Assembly (NCBI RefSeq): GCF_002939945.1
Contig: NZ_MDEB01000007.1
Span: forward strand, 186,001-250,000
Reading direction: 5' to 3'
DNA length: 64,000 bases
DNA from: Xanthomonas arboricola pv. populi
GTDB taxonomy: Bacteria > Pseudomonadota > Gammaproteobacteria > Xanthomonadales > Xanthomonadaceae
Shown here: positions 49,455-58,254 of the stretch, one piece after another
How the letters are laid out: each line of letters begins with the position of its first letter
How positions within the stretch are numbered: position 1 is the stretch's first letter
Notes under the pieces: model-generated
Seen by the model: only the letters and a program-made list of their open reading frames with translations
What the model was told of the DNA's origin: nothing
Databases searched by the model: none
Program-made: the position numbers and the translations under genes

Positions 49455-50293
49455 GGCGGTGCCTCCCTCTGCAGGTCGTCGCGGACCTTGTCCAGCACCG
49501 AAGCCAGGCCCTGCTCGAAGGCATGCCGCTGCTGGTGCCGGGCCTGCTGCATCCTGTCGCGCGCGCCCCGGCGATCGGCCAGTACCTGCTCCAGCTCCCC
49601 CAGGATCCGCTCGAACAACCGCCGGGTCTCATGGACGCGTGCGGCCGGCACCTGGGCACAGGCCGCTTGCAGCCGCGCCCGCAGGTCCGGGATCCCGCTT
49701 TTCTGCACCAGAAGCTGCTTGCCCCTTTCCAGACCCTGGCGATGGCGCGTGGCGGAGACCTCACAGGGGATCAGGCCGGGGACCTGGCGCGCGATGGCCG
49801 CCTTCACCGTCTCCTGGGCGTCGTCACCGCCCAGCTGGTCCACCTGGGAGAGCACGAACAGGGTCTGGCGTCCGCTAGCGGCGTCGTCGCGAAGCAACCG
49901 GTCCAGCACGACGCACTCCGCCGCATCCAGCTCGCCCTCCCTGGCCGCGTGCACGAACAGGCGGACATCCGACTGCACCCAGGCGGCCAGCCTGGCAGCG
50001 CGATCGTCTTCGCGGTCGATGTCCGCGTCCAGTCCCGGCGCGTCCAGCCAGCGGATCCCCGCATGGACCCGCTCCGAGAGCGCGACCGTCTGGCGCCGAT
50101 CAGCCACCAGGAAGGCATCGTCGCCGATCAGCTCGTTGAGCAGGCGGCTCTTGCCGTGGTTGTATTTCCCGATCACAGTCACGGTAGGCACTGGCGAGCC
50201 CTTCACCAGCATCCGCCACCGCGCGAGATCCTCGACGCGGTGGGGAAGCACGGCCAGCACGTCCTGCTCGGCATCGGCGACAGCTGTGTTCAT
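49445..50293 (-). CDS. GTPase of the dynamin/Era-like superfamily
   Basis: 282 residues. G1 GKYNHGKSRLLNEL near residue 42, switch I RRQTVALSE, G3 LDAPGLDAD and G4 SQVDQLGG are visible, followed by a helical C-terminus that may pair with the large dynamin-like protein. It is first in the three-gene group and starts 99 bp after the salicylate-hydroxylase-like gene, so it may be at the tail of the aromatic operon or have its own promoter. A heterotypic dynamin partner is the best guess. Confidence 0.78.
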   Translation of the reverse strand: MNTAVADAEQDVLAVLPHRVEDLARWRMLVKGSPVPTVTVIGKYNHGKSRLLNELIGDDAFLVADRRQTVALSERVHAGIRWLDAPGLDADIDREDDRAARLAAWVQSDVRLFVHAAREGELDAAECVVLDRLLRDDAASGRQTLFVLSQVDQLGGDDAQETVKAAIARQVPGLIPCEVSATRHRQGLERGKQLLVQKSGIPDLRARLQAACAQVPAARVHETRRLFERILGELEQVLADRRGARDRMQQARHQQRHAFEQGLASVLDKVRDDLQREAPPCG

Positions 50294-50392
50294 TCAGTTC
50301 AACCTCCACCCGCATGCGGGAGGGACCACTTCGGCCTCCACGCGTTCGGCGCGGCCAGGCCGACGCCTGCACCGCCGCGCACAGGCCGCCAC

Positions 50393-51670
50393 TCAGGCCC
50401 AGCCCAGCTGCGCATGGGCCTGGCCGATCTCGACCTCGATATCGTGGTTCCATATCCAGTCGAAGCGCTCGGCCAGGCGCGCGCCCAGACGGGCATCGTC
50501 GTCGCCGATGGCGGGGTCCCGGAACTCGTACAGCTCGCCCGCGTCCCACGAGGTCTGCTGCACACGGCAGGCACGTGGCCGGCGAATCCGATCGTAGGCG
50601 GCCAGCACCTGCGGCAGCGCCGCGCGCGTGAGCCTCGGCTCGCCCAGCAGCCTGGCGAGAAAGTAAGCGTCCTCCAACCCCTGCCCGGCACCCGCGCCCT
50701 GGTGCGGCAGCATCGCGTGCGCTGCATCGCCGATCAGGGCGACCCGCCCGTGCACATAGCCGGGAAGCTGCGCCAGGTCGTGTAACGCCCAATAGGTCGG
50801 CCTGTCGATGCATGCGAGCAAGGTCCGCGCGGCCACCCCCCAGTGGACGAAGGCGGCGAGCATCTCGTGCTGGCTGACCTCGCGCACCCACGGCTGGTCC
50901 TGCGGCCATTGCGGCGGCACGGCGGCACGCTCGGTGACGAAGGCCACCACGTTGATGATGCGCCCCTGCTTGACCGGAAAGGTCAGGATGTGGGCATCGG
51001 GTCCCAGGTACATCTGCGGCACGTCCACCAGGTGCGTATCCACGCCTTCGGCAGCGAACGCGTCGCGCAGGCGGCCGCTGTCGATCATGCCCCGATATGC
51101 GCACGTACCGGTGAAGCGAGGTGCGACAGGATCGTGGCCCAGGGCCTGCAGGACGGGGGCGCGCAACGCGGACTTGATGCCGTCGGCGGCGATGAGCGCG
51201 TCACCCTCGTATCCGCTGCCATCGTCGAAACGCACGCGCACGCCACTGTCATCCTGCTCGACCGCCCGGGCCCGTTTGCCGAAGCGGGCCAGCCCGGGGG
51301 GCAGCCGGATCGCCAGCGCAGCGAGGAAATCGGCACGATGCACCGAGGACTGACCCACGCCCGGCGCGATGCTCGCGCCGATGTAGCCGGCGTCGCTGCC
51401 CCGTCGCCATTCGAACCAGATGTCCTGCCACGGGGGGGACGTGCGGTCGGCCAGGGCCGCATAGGCCTCGCCCATGCCGAGCCCGGTGATCGCACGCACC
51501 GCGTTGGCGCCGAAGGAGACCCCGGCACCGATCTCGCCGAAGGCCGCGGCCGACTCGAATAGCTGCACCTCCAGCTGGGGATGGCGGCAAAGTCCCAGCG
51601 CCAGGCCGACGCCGGCGATGCCGCCGCCGACGATCCCGATGCGCAGGCGCGGGTCGGAGTCAGATTTCAT
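50393..51670 (-). CDS. Salicylate 1-monooxygenase-like FAD enzyme
   Basis: 425 residues of the class A flavoprotein monooxygenases. FAD motif GIVGGGIAGVGLALGL near the N-terminus, the conserved DG region DALIAADGIKSALR, and GD motif LIGDAAHAMLPHQGAGAGQG are all intact. Size and motif spacing fit salicylate hydroxylases (NahG/SalA type), which turn salicylate plus NADH and O2 into catechol and CO2. The neighbouring catechol 1,2-dioxygenase gene supports this. Related enzymes acting on other hydroxybenzoates cannot be excluded. It is 193 bp downstream of catA on the same strand. Confidence 0.85.
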   Translation of the reverse strand: MKSDSDPRLRIGIVGGGIAGVGLALGLCRHPQLEVQLFESAAAFGEIGAGVSFGANAVRAITGLGMGEAYAALADRTSPPWQDIWFEWRRGSDAGYIGASIAPGVGQSSVHRADFLAALAIRLPPGLARFGKRARAVEQDDSGVRVRFDDGSGYEGDALIAADGIKSALRAPVLQALGHDPVAPRFTGTCAYRGMIDSGRLRDAFAAEGVDTHLVDVPQMYLGPDAHILTFPVKQGRIINVVAFVTERAAVPPQWPQDQPWVREVSQHEMLAAFVHWGVAARTLLACIDRPTYWALHDLAQLPGYVHGRVALIGDAAHAMLPHQGAGAGQGLEDAYFLARLLGEPRLTRAALPQVLAAYDRIRRPRACRVQQTSWDAGELYEFRDPAIGDDDARLGARLAERFDWIWNHDIEVEIGQAHAQLGWA

Positions 51671-51863
51671 GATGGGATACCTCGCAGCTGATGAGAGCAG
51701 GGAAAGCGGAATGCGCCTCGCGACAAGGCCTGCGGTCGGGCAAGGCCGTGCCGCACGCGTTCGCATGGGCAGCGGTCGGGAACGAGGACCGGCGCGCGCC
51801 TCGTCCACCCGCGGTCGGCAGGACACGTGGGTCCTGCACCTTGGGACGTCGCGACCGGGCCGA

Positions 51864-52793
51864 TCAGGCCTGTGCCCGGGGCCGTTCGACCTTCTGGTCG
51901 TCCTTGCCATCGACCAGGCCGGTCAGCACGAGGTCGAACCGGATCTCCTTGTAGGCGTCCTGGTCCAGGCCCAGCGTTTCGCCGCCGGTCTTGTCCACCA
52001 CAGGCGGCACCAGGCCGTCGCGGGTGGCGTAGGCGAAGTCGTCCCAGGTCAGCGGATCGCCCTCGACGTTGAACTGGGTGGTGAGCTTGCGGCACGTGGC
52101 CGCGGCGACGAAGTAGTGGACGTGCGCGGGGCGATTGCCATGGCGCGCGAGCTGGTTCAGCAACTGCTGGGTCGCGCCCTGCGGTGGGCACCCGTAGCCG
52201 ACCGGCATCTTCGTCAGCACGTCGTAGCGGCCATCGACACCGGTCCTGATCGCCCCGCGCAGGTTGAACGCGGTCTGCGCGCCGGTGGGATCGAAGTGCG
52301 AGTAGAAGCCCTTCGAGTTGGCGTGCCAGATCTCGACCAGCGCCCCGGCCACCGGCTTTCCGTCCGGCCCGCTCACGGTGCCCAGAATGTGCAACGGCTC
52401 GGTATCCGGATCGGGGTCCTTGTCGATGCGCGCCCTGCCCTCGCTCACCGGGGCGCCGGCCACGTAGAGCGGTCCTTCGATGGTGCGTGGCGTGCCGCCG
52501 GTCACCCCGGCCAGCCGGTCCTCTTCGTCCAGGCGCAGGTCGATGTAGTGCTCCAGGCCGATCCCGGCGGCCAGCAACGCGGCCTCGCCGTCCTGGCCGA
52601 GCTTGTTGAGGTAGTTCACGCCGGCCCAGATCTCGTCCGGGGTCAGGTCCAGGTCCTCGATGGTCCTGAACAGGTCGGAGAGAATGCGGTGCAGCACCTG
52701 CTTGAGGCGCGGGTTGCCCTCGGCCTGGTCGAGGTTGGCGACGGTGCGCAGGAAATCCTGCACCTGTTTGCTTTCGAATAGCTTGACGCTCAT
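51864..52793 (-). CDS. catA: Catechol 1,2-dioxygenase
   Basis: 309 residues, intradiol dioxygenase. The non-haem Fe(III) ligands are visible as Tyr in SKGFYSHFDPTG, Tyr in PVGYGCPP and the pair of His in RPAHVHYFV. The N-terminal helical dimerisation domain (DFLRTVANLDQAEGNPRLKQ) marks the catechol type rather than the protocatechuate type. It opens catechol between the hydroxyls to cis,cis-muconate. A ribosome site (CAGGAG) precedes the ATG. It follows catC in the same direction. Confidence 0.93.
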   Translation of the reverse strand: MSVKLFESKQVQDFLRTVANLDQAEGNPRLKQVLHRILSDLFRTIEDLDLTPDEIWAGVNYLNKLGQDGEAALLAAGIGLEHYIDLRLDEEDRLAGVTGGTPRTIEGPLYVAGAPVSEGRARIDKDPDPDTEPLHILGTVSGPDGKPVAGALVEIWHANSKGFYSHFDPTGAQTAFNLRGAIRTGVDGRYDVLTKMPVGYGCPPQGATQQLLNQLARHGNRPAHVHYFVAAATCRKLTTQFNVEGDPLTWDDFAYATRDGLVPPVVDKTGGETLGLDQDAYKEIRFDLVLTGLVDGKDDQKVERPRAQA

Positions 52794-52870
52794 GGCTTGC
52801 TCCTGCTGGTTGCTCGCGTTGAATGGCGGCCGCGGCGCTCCGCGATGGAGCCGACGGCCGCCGGCCTGCT

Positions 52871-53161
52871 TCAGGTATCGTCGTCGCGGATCGAGGAGGG
52901 ATGCCGCAGCAGCGGCGTCACCGTGATCCGCATGTAAGGGAAAAGCGGCAGGCCGAACAGGATCTCGTGCAGTTCTTCGTTGCTGTCGACGTCGAAGACG
53001 CTGTAGTTGGCGTATTCGCCGGCAATGCGCCAGATGTGCCGCCACTTGCCCTTGCGTTGGAGTTCCTGCGAATACGTCCTCTCCTTGGCCAGCGTCTCGG
53101 CCCGGACCTGCGGGTCCAGATCCTGCGGGATGCTGACGTCCATCCGTACTTGAAACAGCAT
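52871..53161 (-). CDS. catC: Muconolactone delta-isomerase
   Basis: 96 residues, the typical size of the family. Family pattern: MLFQVRMDVSIPQDLDP, EKERTYSQELQRKGKW-like helix (here AKERTYSQELQ), then WRIAGEYANYSVFDVDSNEE and LPLFPYMRITVTPL. It isomerises muconolactone to 3-oxoadipate enol-lactone. It is 20 bp from catB and 77 bp from catA. Confidence 0.92.
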   Translation of the reverse strand: MLFQVRMDVSIPQDLDPQVRAETLAKERTYSQELQRKGKWRHIWRIAGEYANYSVFDVDSNEELHEILFGLPLFPYMRITVTPLLRHPSSIRDDDT

Positions 53162-53181
53162 GTCGTGCTCCTCTGTGCGCG

Positions 53182-54354
53182 CTATCGGGATCGGTCCAGG
53201 CCATCGCGGGAAAAGCGCCTGACCTTGTCCTCGTCCAGCGCGATGCCCAGACCGGCGCCTTCGGGCACGGCCAGCTCGAAGTCGCGGTATTCCAGCGGCG
53301 CGACGAGGATCTCCTCGGTGAGCAGCAGCGGCCCGAACAGCTCGGTGCCCCACTGCAGATTCTGGAAGGTCGAGAACAGGTGGGCGCTGGCAATGGTGGA
53401 GAACGCACCTTCGAGCATGGTGCCCCCGTACAGCTCGATGCCGGCCGCATCGGCGATCGCGGCCATCCGCTGCGCGGCGAACAGTCCCCCGGCCTGCTCG
53501 ATCTTGATCGCGAACACGTCCGCGCCCTGCTGCCTGGCGATCTCGAACGCGCTCTCCGGCCCCTGCAGCACCTCGTCGGCCATCAGCGCGACCGGGAAGC
53601 GCCGCGTCAACCGCGCCAGCGCGGCCACTGAGGCCACCGGCTGCTCGACCAGTTCGCAGCCGGCCTCCGCCAGCGCGGGGATCGCCCGGGCCGCCTGGGT
53701 TTCGCTCCAGGCCATGTTGACGTCCACCCGCACCGCGGCGCGGTCGCCCAGGGCCTTCTTGATCAGTGCCACGTGCCGGATGTCGTCCTCGACCGCGCGC
53801 GCACCGATCTTCAGCTTGAAGATCCGGTGCCGGCGCGCGTCGAGCATCGCCTCGGCCTCGGCGATGTCCTTGCCGGTATCGCCCGACGCCAAGGTCCACG
53901 CCACCGGCAGGCGGTCGCGGCGGCGGCCGCCCAGCAGTTCGCCGACCGATACGCCCAGGCGCTTGCCGTGCGCATCCAGCAGGGCGGTTTCCAGCGCACT
54001 CTTGCTGAAGTGGGTGACCTTGACGAGCTTGCCCAGATGGGCCATCAGCGCCTGCACCCGGGTCGGGTCCCGGCCGACCATGGCCGGCGCGAAATAGCGG
54101 TCGATGGCCAGCTTCATCGCCTCCGGACTCTCCGGGCCGTAGGCCATTCCGCCGATGGTGGCGCCTTCGCCGATGCCGACGATGCCGTCGCTGCAATGGA
54201 TGCGCACCAGCATCAGGGTCTGGCCGTCCATGGTCGCCACGGAGAGCTTGTGCGGCCGGAGGGTGGGCAGGTCGACCAGGACGGTCTCGACGCGCTCGAT
54301 GCGTATGGAGGGGGCGCTGTCCGCGCCCGGGAATGTCTTCATGGGGGATGTCAT
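53182..54354 (-). CDS. catB: Muconate cycloisomerase
   Basis: 390 residues of the enolase superfamily (mandelate racemase/muconate lactonizing branch). Catalytic lysines in FKLKIGARA, metal ligands in VRVDVNMAW, ELVEQPV and ADEVLQ, and the late EGAFSTIASAHLF all fit. It closes cis,cis-muconate to muconolactone using Mg or Mn. The start is uncertain between ATG 54354 and ATG 54342; the first lies 2 bp after the upstream gene's stop. Confidence 0.92.
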   Translation of the reverse strand: MTSPMKTFPGADSAPSIRIERVETVLVDLPTLRPHKLSVATMDGQTLMLVRIHCSDGIVGIGEGATIGGMAYGPESPEAMKLAIDRYFAPAMVGRDPTRVQALMAHLGKLVKVTHFSKSALETALLDAHGKRLGVSVGELLGGRRRDRLPVAWTLASGDTGKDIAEAEAMLDARRHRIFKLKIGARAVEDDIRHVALIKKALGDRAAVRVDVNMAWSETQAARAIPALAEAGCELVEQPVASVAALARLTRRFPVALMADEVLQGPESAFEIARQQGADVFAIKIEQAGGLFAAQRMAAIADAAGIELYGGTMLEGAFSTIASAHLFSTFQNLQWGTELFGPLLLTEEILVAPLEYRDFELAVPEGAGLGIALDEDKVRRFSRDGLDRSR

Positions 54355-54356
54355 GC

Positions 54357-55277
54357 TCAGAATGGAACGATGGCCTTGAAAAGGAACTTGTCTCCGCCGA
54401 AGCGGTTGCGGACGCCCGACTCGCGGGCCCACTGGCCTATCAGTGCGATCCCGCCGACGGTGGCGTACTTGAGGCTGGGGCCATAGGCGAACACCTCGCC
54501 GCGACGGCCCGCGCTCCAGACGCCGGGCAGGGCCGGGACCCTGGCACCGTCGATTTCGTCGCTGCTGGTCTGCTTCAGGTAGTACCCCGCCAGGCCCAGG
54601 CCCCACCGGCCCGCGGTCCGGCCCACCAGCCAGTCCACATGGAGCTCGTCGCCGGACCGGTAGCGGGTGTCGTGGTTCTCGGTCTTGAAGTTGTACATGC
54701 CCTTGGCGGAGGCCTCCCAACCGCTGGCGGGCAGCCAGGACACAGCGAGCACCGGTTCGAAGGAGACGTAGTTGGCGCCGATGCTCACGCGCGGGTCGTC
54801 CTGCTCGTAGTGCCCCGTGGGCAACATCACATCGATGCCGACCGTGGTGTGCCAGTCGCCGCGGTGCCACCCGAGCACGAACGGATCGACGGTGATGTCG
54901 CCGACGCCCAGGCGGCTGTCGCGCCCGCCCAGTCCCGGGTGGTCGATGGAAAGGTTCACCACCGGCGCGATGACGTGGAAGGCGTAGTCGGCACCGAGGA
55001 TCTTTCGCCCGGTGACGTGCACCCAGCGCATGGCGTCGTAGGTCGCGTTCAAGGTGGCGCGCGAACCGCCGCCGAAATCGACCTTGCCGCCGCTGCCGTC
55101 GCGAAGCTCGCCGCTCCAGTAGCCGAAGTAGTTCAGGAAATAGTCGCCGGGCGGCGGCAAGGCGCCGGCGGCCCAGTTTTCGACGCCGTTCGGATACTGG
55201 TCGCCGCCCTCCTTGGCCTGCGCCGCGAATCCCGCGGCCAGGAGCGCGCCCGCCATCAGACAAGATGCATGCTTCAT
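54357..55277 (-). CDS. SphA/meta-pathway-type outer membrane protein
   Basis: 306 residues with a signal peptide (MAGALLAAGFAAQA). The rest is beta-strand rich with the pattern of the phenol/meta-pathway outer-membrane proteins: YPNGVENWAAGALPPPGDYF near the N-terminus, WHTTVGIDVMLPTG in the middle, and a C-terminal Phe (KAIVPF) typical of outer-membrane barrels. It may help an aromatic or glycoside compound cross the outer membrane. It lies inside the catabolic operon, 2 bp before catB. Confidence 0.78.
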   Translation of the reverse strand: MKHASCLMAGALLAAGFAAQAKEGGDQYPNGVENWAAGALPPPGDYFLNYFGYWSGELRDGSGGKVDFGGGSRATLNATYDAMRWVHVTGRKILGADYAFHVIAPVVNLSIDHPGLGGRDSRLGVGDITVDPFVLGWHRGDWHTTVGIDVMLPTGHYEQDDPRVSIGANYVSFEPVLAVSWLPASGWEASAKGMYNFKTENHDTRYRSGDELHVDWLVGRTAGRWGLGLAGYYLKQTSSDEIDGARVPALPGVWSAGRRGEVFAYGPSLKYATVGGIALIGQWARESGVRNRFGGDKFLFKAIVPF

Positions 55278-55389
55278 CGGACGACCTCGATCAAAGGGTG
55301 GGCGCTGACGCCAGCGCGGGAGATTTGACCAGCGCCGCGAACGCATATCCCTAGGCAGGGACGCGCACCGCGACGCCGGCGCGTACGGC

Positions 55390-56841
55390 TCAGAAGGGAT
55401 AGGGCTGGTCCGACGGCTCGATCGTGACCCACTTGATCTCGGTGAATTCCTCGATCACCGCCGAACCGTCGAAGCGGCCATAGCCGCTGTTCTTCATGCC
55501 GCCGTACGGGGCCTGGGGCTCGTTCTGCACGGTGGCGCCGTTGACGTGGACACTGCCCGAATCGATGCTCGCAGCGACCTGCAAGGCCCGCGACACGTCC
55601 CGGCCGAAGACCGCTGCCGACAGGCCGTAGGCGGTGTCGTTGGCGATGCGCACCGCCTCCTCGGCGCCGCGCACGCGCACGATGGTGGTGACCGGGGCGA
55701 AGGTCTCCTCGTCGTAGATGTCCATGCCCGGGCGTACGCCGTCGACGATGGTGGCGGGCATGACCGCGCCCTCGGCACGTCCTCCCGCCACGATCCGGGC
55801 GCCCTTGCCCACGGCATCGTCGAGCATCCGGTTGATCCGCTCGGCAGACGATGGATGGATCATCGGCCCCACCACGCAGCCCGGATCCTGGGCGGGATCG
55901 CGTGCCGGCAGCGCGCGCGCGCGCGCGGCAAACTTCTCGACGAAGCCGTCGGCGACCGCCTCGTCCACCACGAAACGCTCGGTGGACATGCAGATCTGGC
56001 CCTGGTAGAGGAAGGCGCCGAACACTGCGGCATTGACCGCACCGTCGATATCCGCATCGTCGAGCACCACGAATGGCGCCTTGCCGCCGAGCTCCAGCAG
56101 GCAGCGCTTGAGGTGCCTGGCGCATTCCTCGGCGATCGCCCGGCCCACCTTGGTCGAGCCGGTGAAGTTCACGCGGCGCACCGCCTTGTGCGCGATCAGC
56201 GTATTGGTGACCTCGGCCGCATGCTCGGGCGTGGTGGTGAGGAAGTTGAGCACCCCTGCCGGCAGCCCGGCTTCGTAGAACGCCTCTGCCAGCAGCGCGT
56301 GCGTGGCCGGGCTCTGTTCGGAACCCTTCAGGATCACCGTGTTGCCGAAGGCCAGCGGATAGGCGATGGCGCGCGCGCCGAGGATCACCGGGCCGTTCCA
56401 GGGCACGATGCTGAGCACGACACCGACCGGCTGGCGCAGGGTCATGGACAGCGTGCCGGGCCGGTCGGTCGGGATCGTCTCGCCTCTGGCCTGGGTGGTG
56501 AGGCCGGCGGCCTCGCGGATCAGCGCGACCGAGGCGGCGACGTTGAAACCGGCCCACAGCGCCGAGGCGCCGATTTCCTGTGCCATGACCCGGCACAGTT
56601 CGTCGGTCTTCGCCTCGAGCGCATTGGCGGCGGCGAGCAGCAGCCGGCGGCGCTCGCCCGGTCCGACCTTCGACCACGCGGCGAAGGCCCGGGCGCTGGA
56701 GTCGGCCGCCCGGACCGCGTCCTCGGCCGTGGCTGCGCTGGCGGTGGAGACCACCTGCTGGGACAGCGGATTGAGGCGCTGGTACGACTGCCCGGAGGCA
56801 CCGGCCTGCTTGCGGTTGTCGATGACGAGTTCAACGTTCAT
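55390..56841 (-). CDS. Aromatic aldehyde dehydrogenase (salicylaldehyde-type)
   Basis: 483 residues of the NAD(P)-dependent aldehyde dehydrogenase family. The catalytic Glu is in CLLELGGKAP and the nucleophilic Cys in YQGQICMSTERF; the cofactor loop is NFTGSTKVGRAIAEE. Sequence style (RINRMLDDAVGKGARIVAGG) resembles NahF/vanillin-type dehydrogenases. With the salicylate-hydroxylase-like gene in the same operon, oxidation of salicylaldehyde to salicylate is the likely reaction; benzaldehyde-type substrates remain possible. Confidence 0.88.
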   Translation of the reverse strand: MNVELVIDNRKQAGASGQSYQRLNPLSQQVVSTASAATAEDAVRAADSSARAFAAWSKVGPGERRRLLLAAANALEAKTDELCRVMAQEIGASALWAGFNVAASVALIREAAGLTTQARGETIPTDRPGTLSMTLRQPVGVVLSIVPWNGPVILGARAIAYPLAFGNTVILKGSEQSPATHALLAEAFYEAGLPAGVLNFLTTTPEHAAEVTNTLIAHKAVRRVNFTGSTKVGRAIAEECARHLKRCLLELGGKAPFVVLDDADIDGAVNAAVFGAFLYQGQICMSTERFVVDEAVADGFVEKFAARARALPARDPAQDPGCVVGPMIHPSSAERINRMLDDAVGKGARIVAGGRAEGAVMPATIVDGVRPGMDIYDEETFAPVTTIVRVRGAEEAVRIANDTAYGLSAAVFGRDVSRALQVAASIDSGSVHVNGATVQNEPQAPYGGMKNSGYGRFDGSAVIEEFTEIKWVTIEPSDQPYPF

Positions 56842-56887
56842 AAGTCCTAGCTCACCTTCCAGTGCGGCAACGAGGCGGAAATGCGGA

Positions 56888-58021
56888 TCAGGCCGCGGAG
56901 ATGCGCAGGATCGGCTTGATAGTCCGTCCGCTCTCGCTGTCCTCCATCGCCTGGTTGACCTGGTCGAACGCGTAGAAGCGGCAGAGCCTGTCGAACGGGA
57001 AGCGCCCCTGCATGTAGAGGTCGACCAGGACCGGGATGAAGGTGGTGGCGACCACGTCGCCCTGCACGATGCCCATGACGCGCTTGCCCGGGATCATCAC
57101 GTCGTTCACGTTGAACGCGGCCTCGGTGCCCATCTTGGTCGCGCCGACGATGCCGCAGGTACCGAGGATCCCGACGGCGTCGATCGCCTGCCGCAGTACC
57201 TCGGCGCGGCCCGAGCATTCCAGGCTGAAGTCGCAGCCGCCACCGGTAATCTGGCGGATCGCCTCGACCGGATCCTGCTCGCGGCTGTTGATCGCGTGCG
57301 TGGCGCCCAGCTCCAGTGCCAATTCCAGCCGTTGCGGAACCACGTCCACGGCAATGATCGTGGTGGCGCCCGCCACGCGTGCGGCCATGATCGCCGCCAG
57401 CCCCACCGCGCCAGTGCCGAAGGCGGCGAAACTGTTGCCCGCCCGCACGGCCAGCGCCTTCAGCACCGCCCCGGCGCCGGTCTGGATGCCGCAGCCAAGC
57501 GGGCCTAGCAGCTCCAGCGGGGCGTCCTTGGGCACCTTGACGACGTTGCGCTCGTTGGCGATCGAATAGTTCGAGAAGGACGACTGTCCGAAGAAGTGGT
57601 CGTGCAGGACATGGCCGTGGGCATCGCGCAGGCCGGTGCTGCCATCGCTCCGGCCTCCGCCGAAGTTGAGCGCGGCCATGTTGGAGCAGTGCGCCGGATG
57701 CCCCGTCTCGCACGGCGCGCACAGGCCGCAGGACATGTAGGTCATCACGACATGGTCGCCGGGAGCGACGGCGGTGACGTCCGTCCCGACCGCTTCGACC
57801 ACGCCGGCGCCCTCGTGGCCGAGCACGATCGGCAGCGGAGACGGGAAGAACTGGTCGCGGAAGACCATGTCGGTATGGCACACGCCCGATGCCACGACAC
57901 GCACCAGCACCTCCCTCGGACCGGGGACCAGCACTTCTGCCTGCTCGATGCTCAGCGCCGCGCCGGCCTCGCGGACGACCGCCACGGTCGAGGAGAGATT
58001 GTTTTCGCTCAGCTGTGACAT
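56888..58021 (-). CDS. Aryl-alcohol dehydrogenase (zinc, MDR family)
   Basis: 377 residues. Catalytic zinc ligands in VASGVCHTD and LGHEGAGVVE, structural zinc cysteines in CGLCAPCETGHPAHC, and NAD motif FGTGAVGLAAI. The subgroup looks like benzyl/aryl-alcohol dehydrogenases (XylB/AreB-like). It would oxidise salicyl alcohol or another benzylic alcohol to the aldehyde for the next enzyme, 46 bp downstream. It is the first gene of the leftward operon, with its promoter in the 233-bp region shared with the LysR gene. Confidence 0.88.
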   Translation of the reverse strand: MSQLSENNLSSTVAVVREAGAALSIEQAEVLVPGPREVLVRVVASGVCHTDMVFRDQFFPSPLPIVLGHEGAGVVEAVGTDVTAVAPGDHVVMTYMSCGLCAPCETGHPAHCSNMAALNFGGGRSDGSTGLRDAHGHVLHDHFFGQSSFSNYSIANERNVVKVPKDAPLELLGPLGCGIQTGAGAVLKALAVRAGNSFAAFGTGAVGLAAIMAARVAGATTIIAVDVVPQRLELALELGATHAINSREQDPVEAIRQITGGGCDFSLECSGRAEVLRQAIDAVGILGTCGIVGATKMGTEAAFNVNDVMIPGKRVMGIVQGDVVATTFIPVLVDLYMQGRFPFDRLCRFYAFDQVNQAMEDSESGRTIKPILRISAA

Positions 58022-58157
58022 TTCCAATGCACTCCCAGGGTCTTGAATTCGGGTCGGAGCCGCAGTCCGCGCCTGTCCCGTGCAGGCGCGCTTGCAGATT
58101 GAACCGAATGGTTGCGCCGGCAGCACCCCGGTGTCCAAGATAAAATGCGCCCTAATG

Positions 58158-58177
58158 CCATAGTCTCCAAGCTATGG
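58158..58177. promoter_or_regulatory. Candidate LysR operator in the divergent intergenic region
   Basis: CCATAG and CTATGG form a perfect inverted repeat around 8 bases between the alcohol-dehydrogenase gene and the LysR gene. ATAG-N8-CTAT resembles the ATAC-N7-GTAT boxes bound by CatM/BenM-type regulators. Confidence 0.5.
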
Positions 58178-58208
58178 AATGCCCGTATCCCATTGATTTT
58201 ATGATTTT

Positions 58209-58221
58209 GTTGCGGCGCAAC
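58209..58221. promoter_or_regulatory. Second palindrome near the LysR start
   Basis: GTTGCG and CGCAAC flank one central G, 33 bp upstream of the LysR start codon. It could be a second (autoregulatory) site. Confidence 0.35.
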
Positions 58222-58254
58222 ATTCATTCTATTGACTAGTGACACACTGAACCG

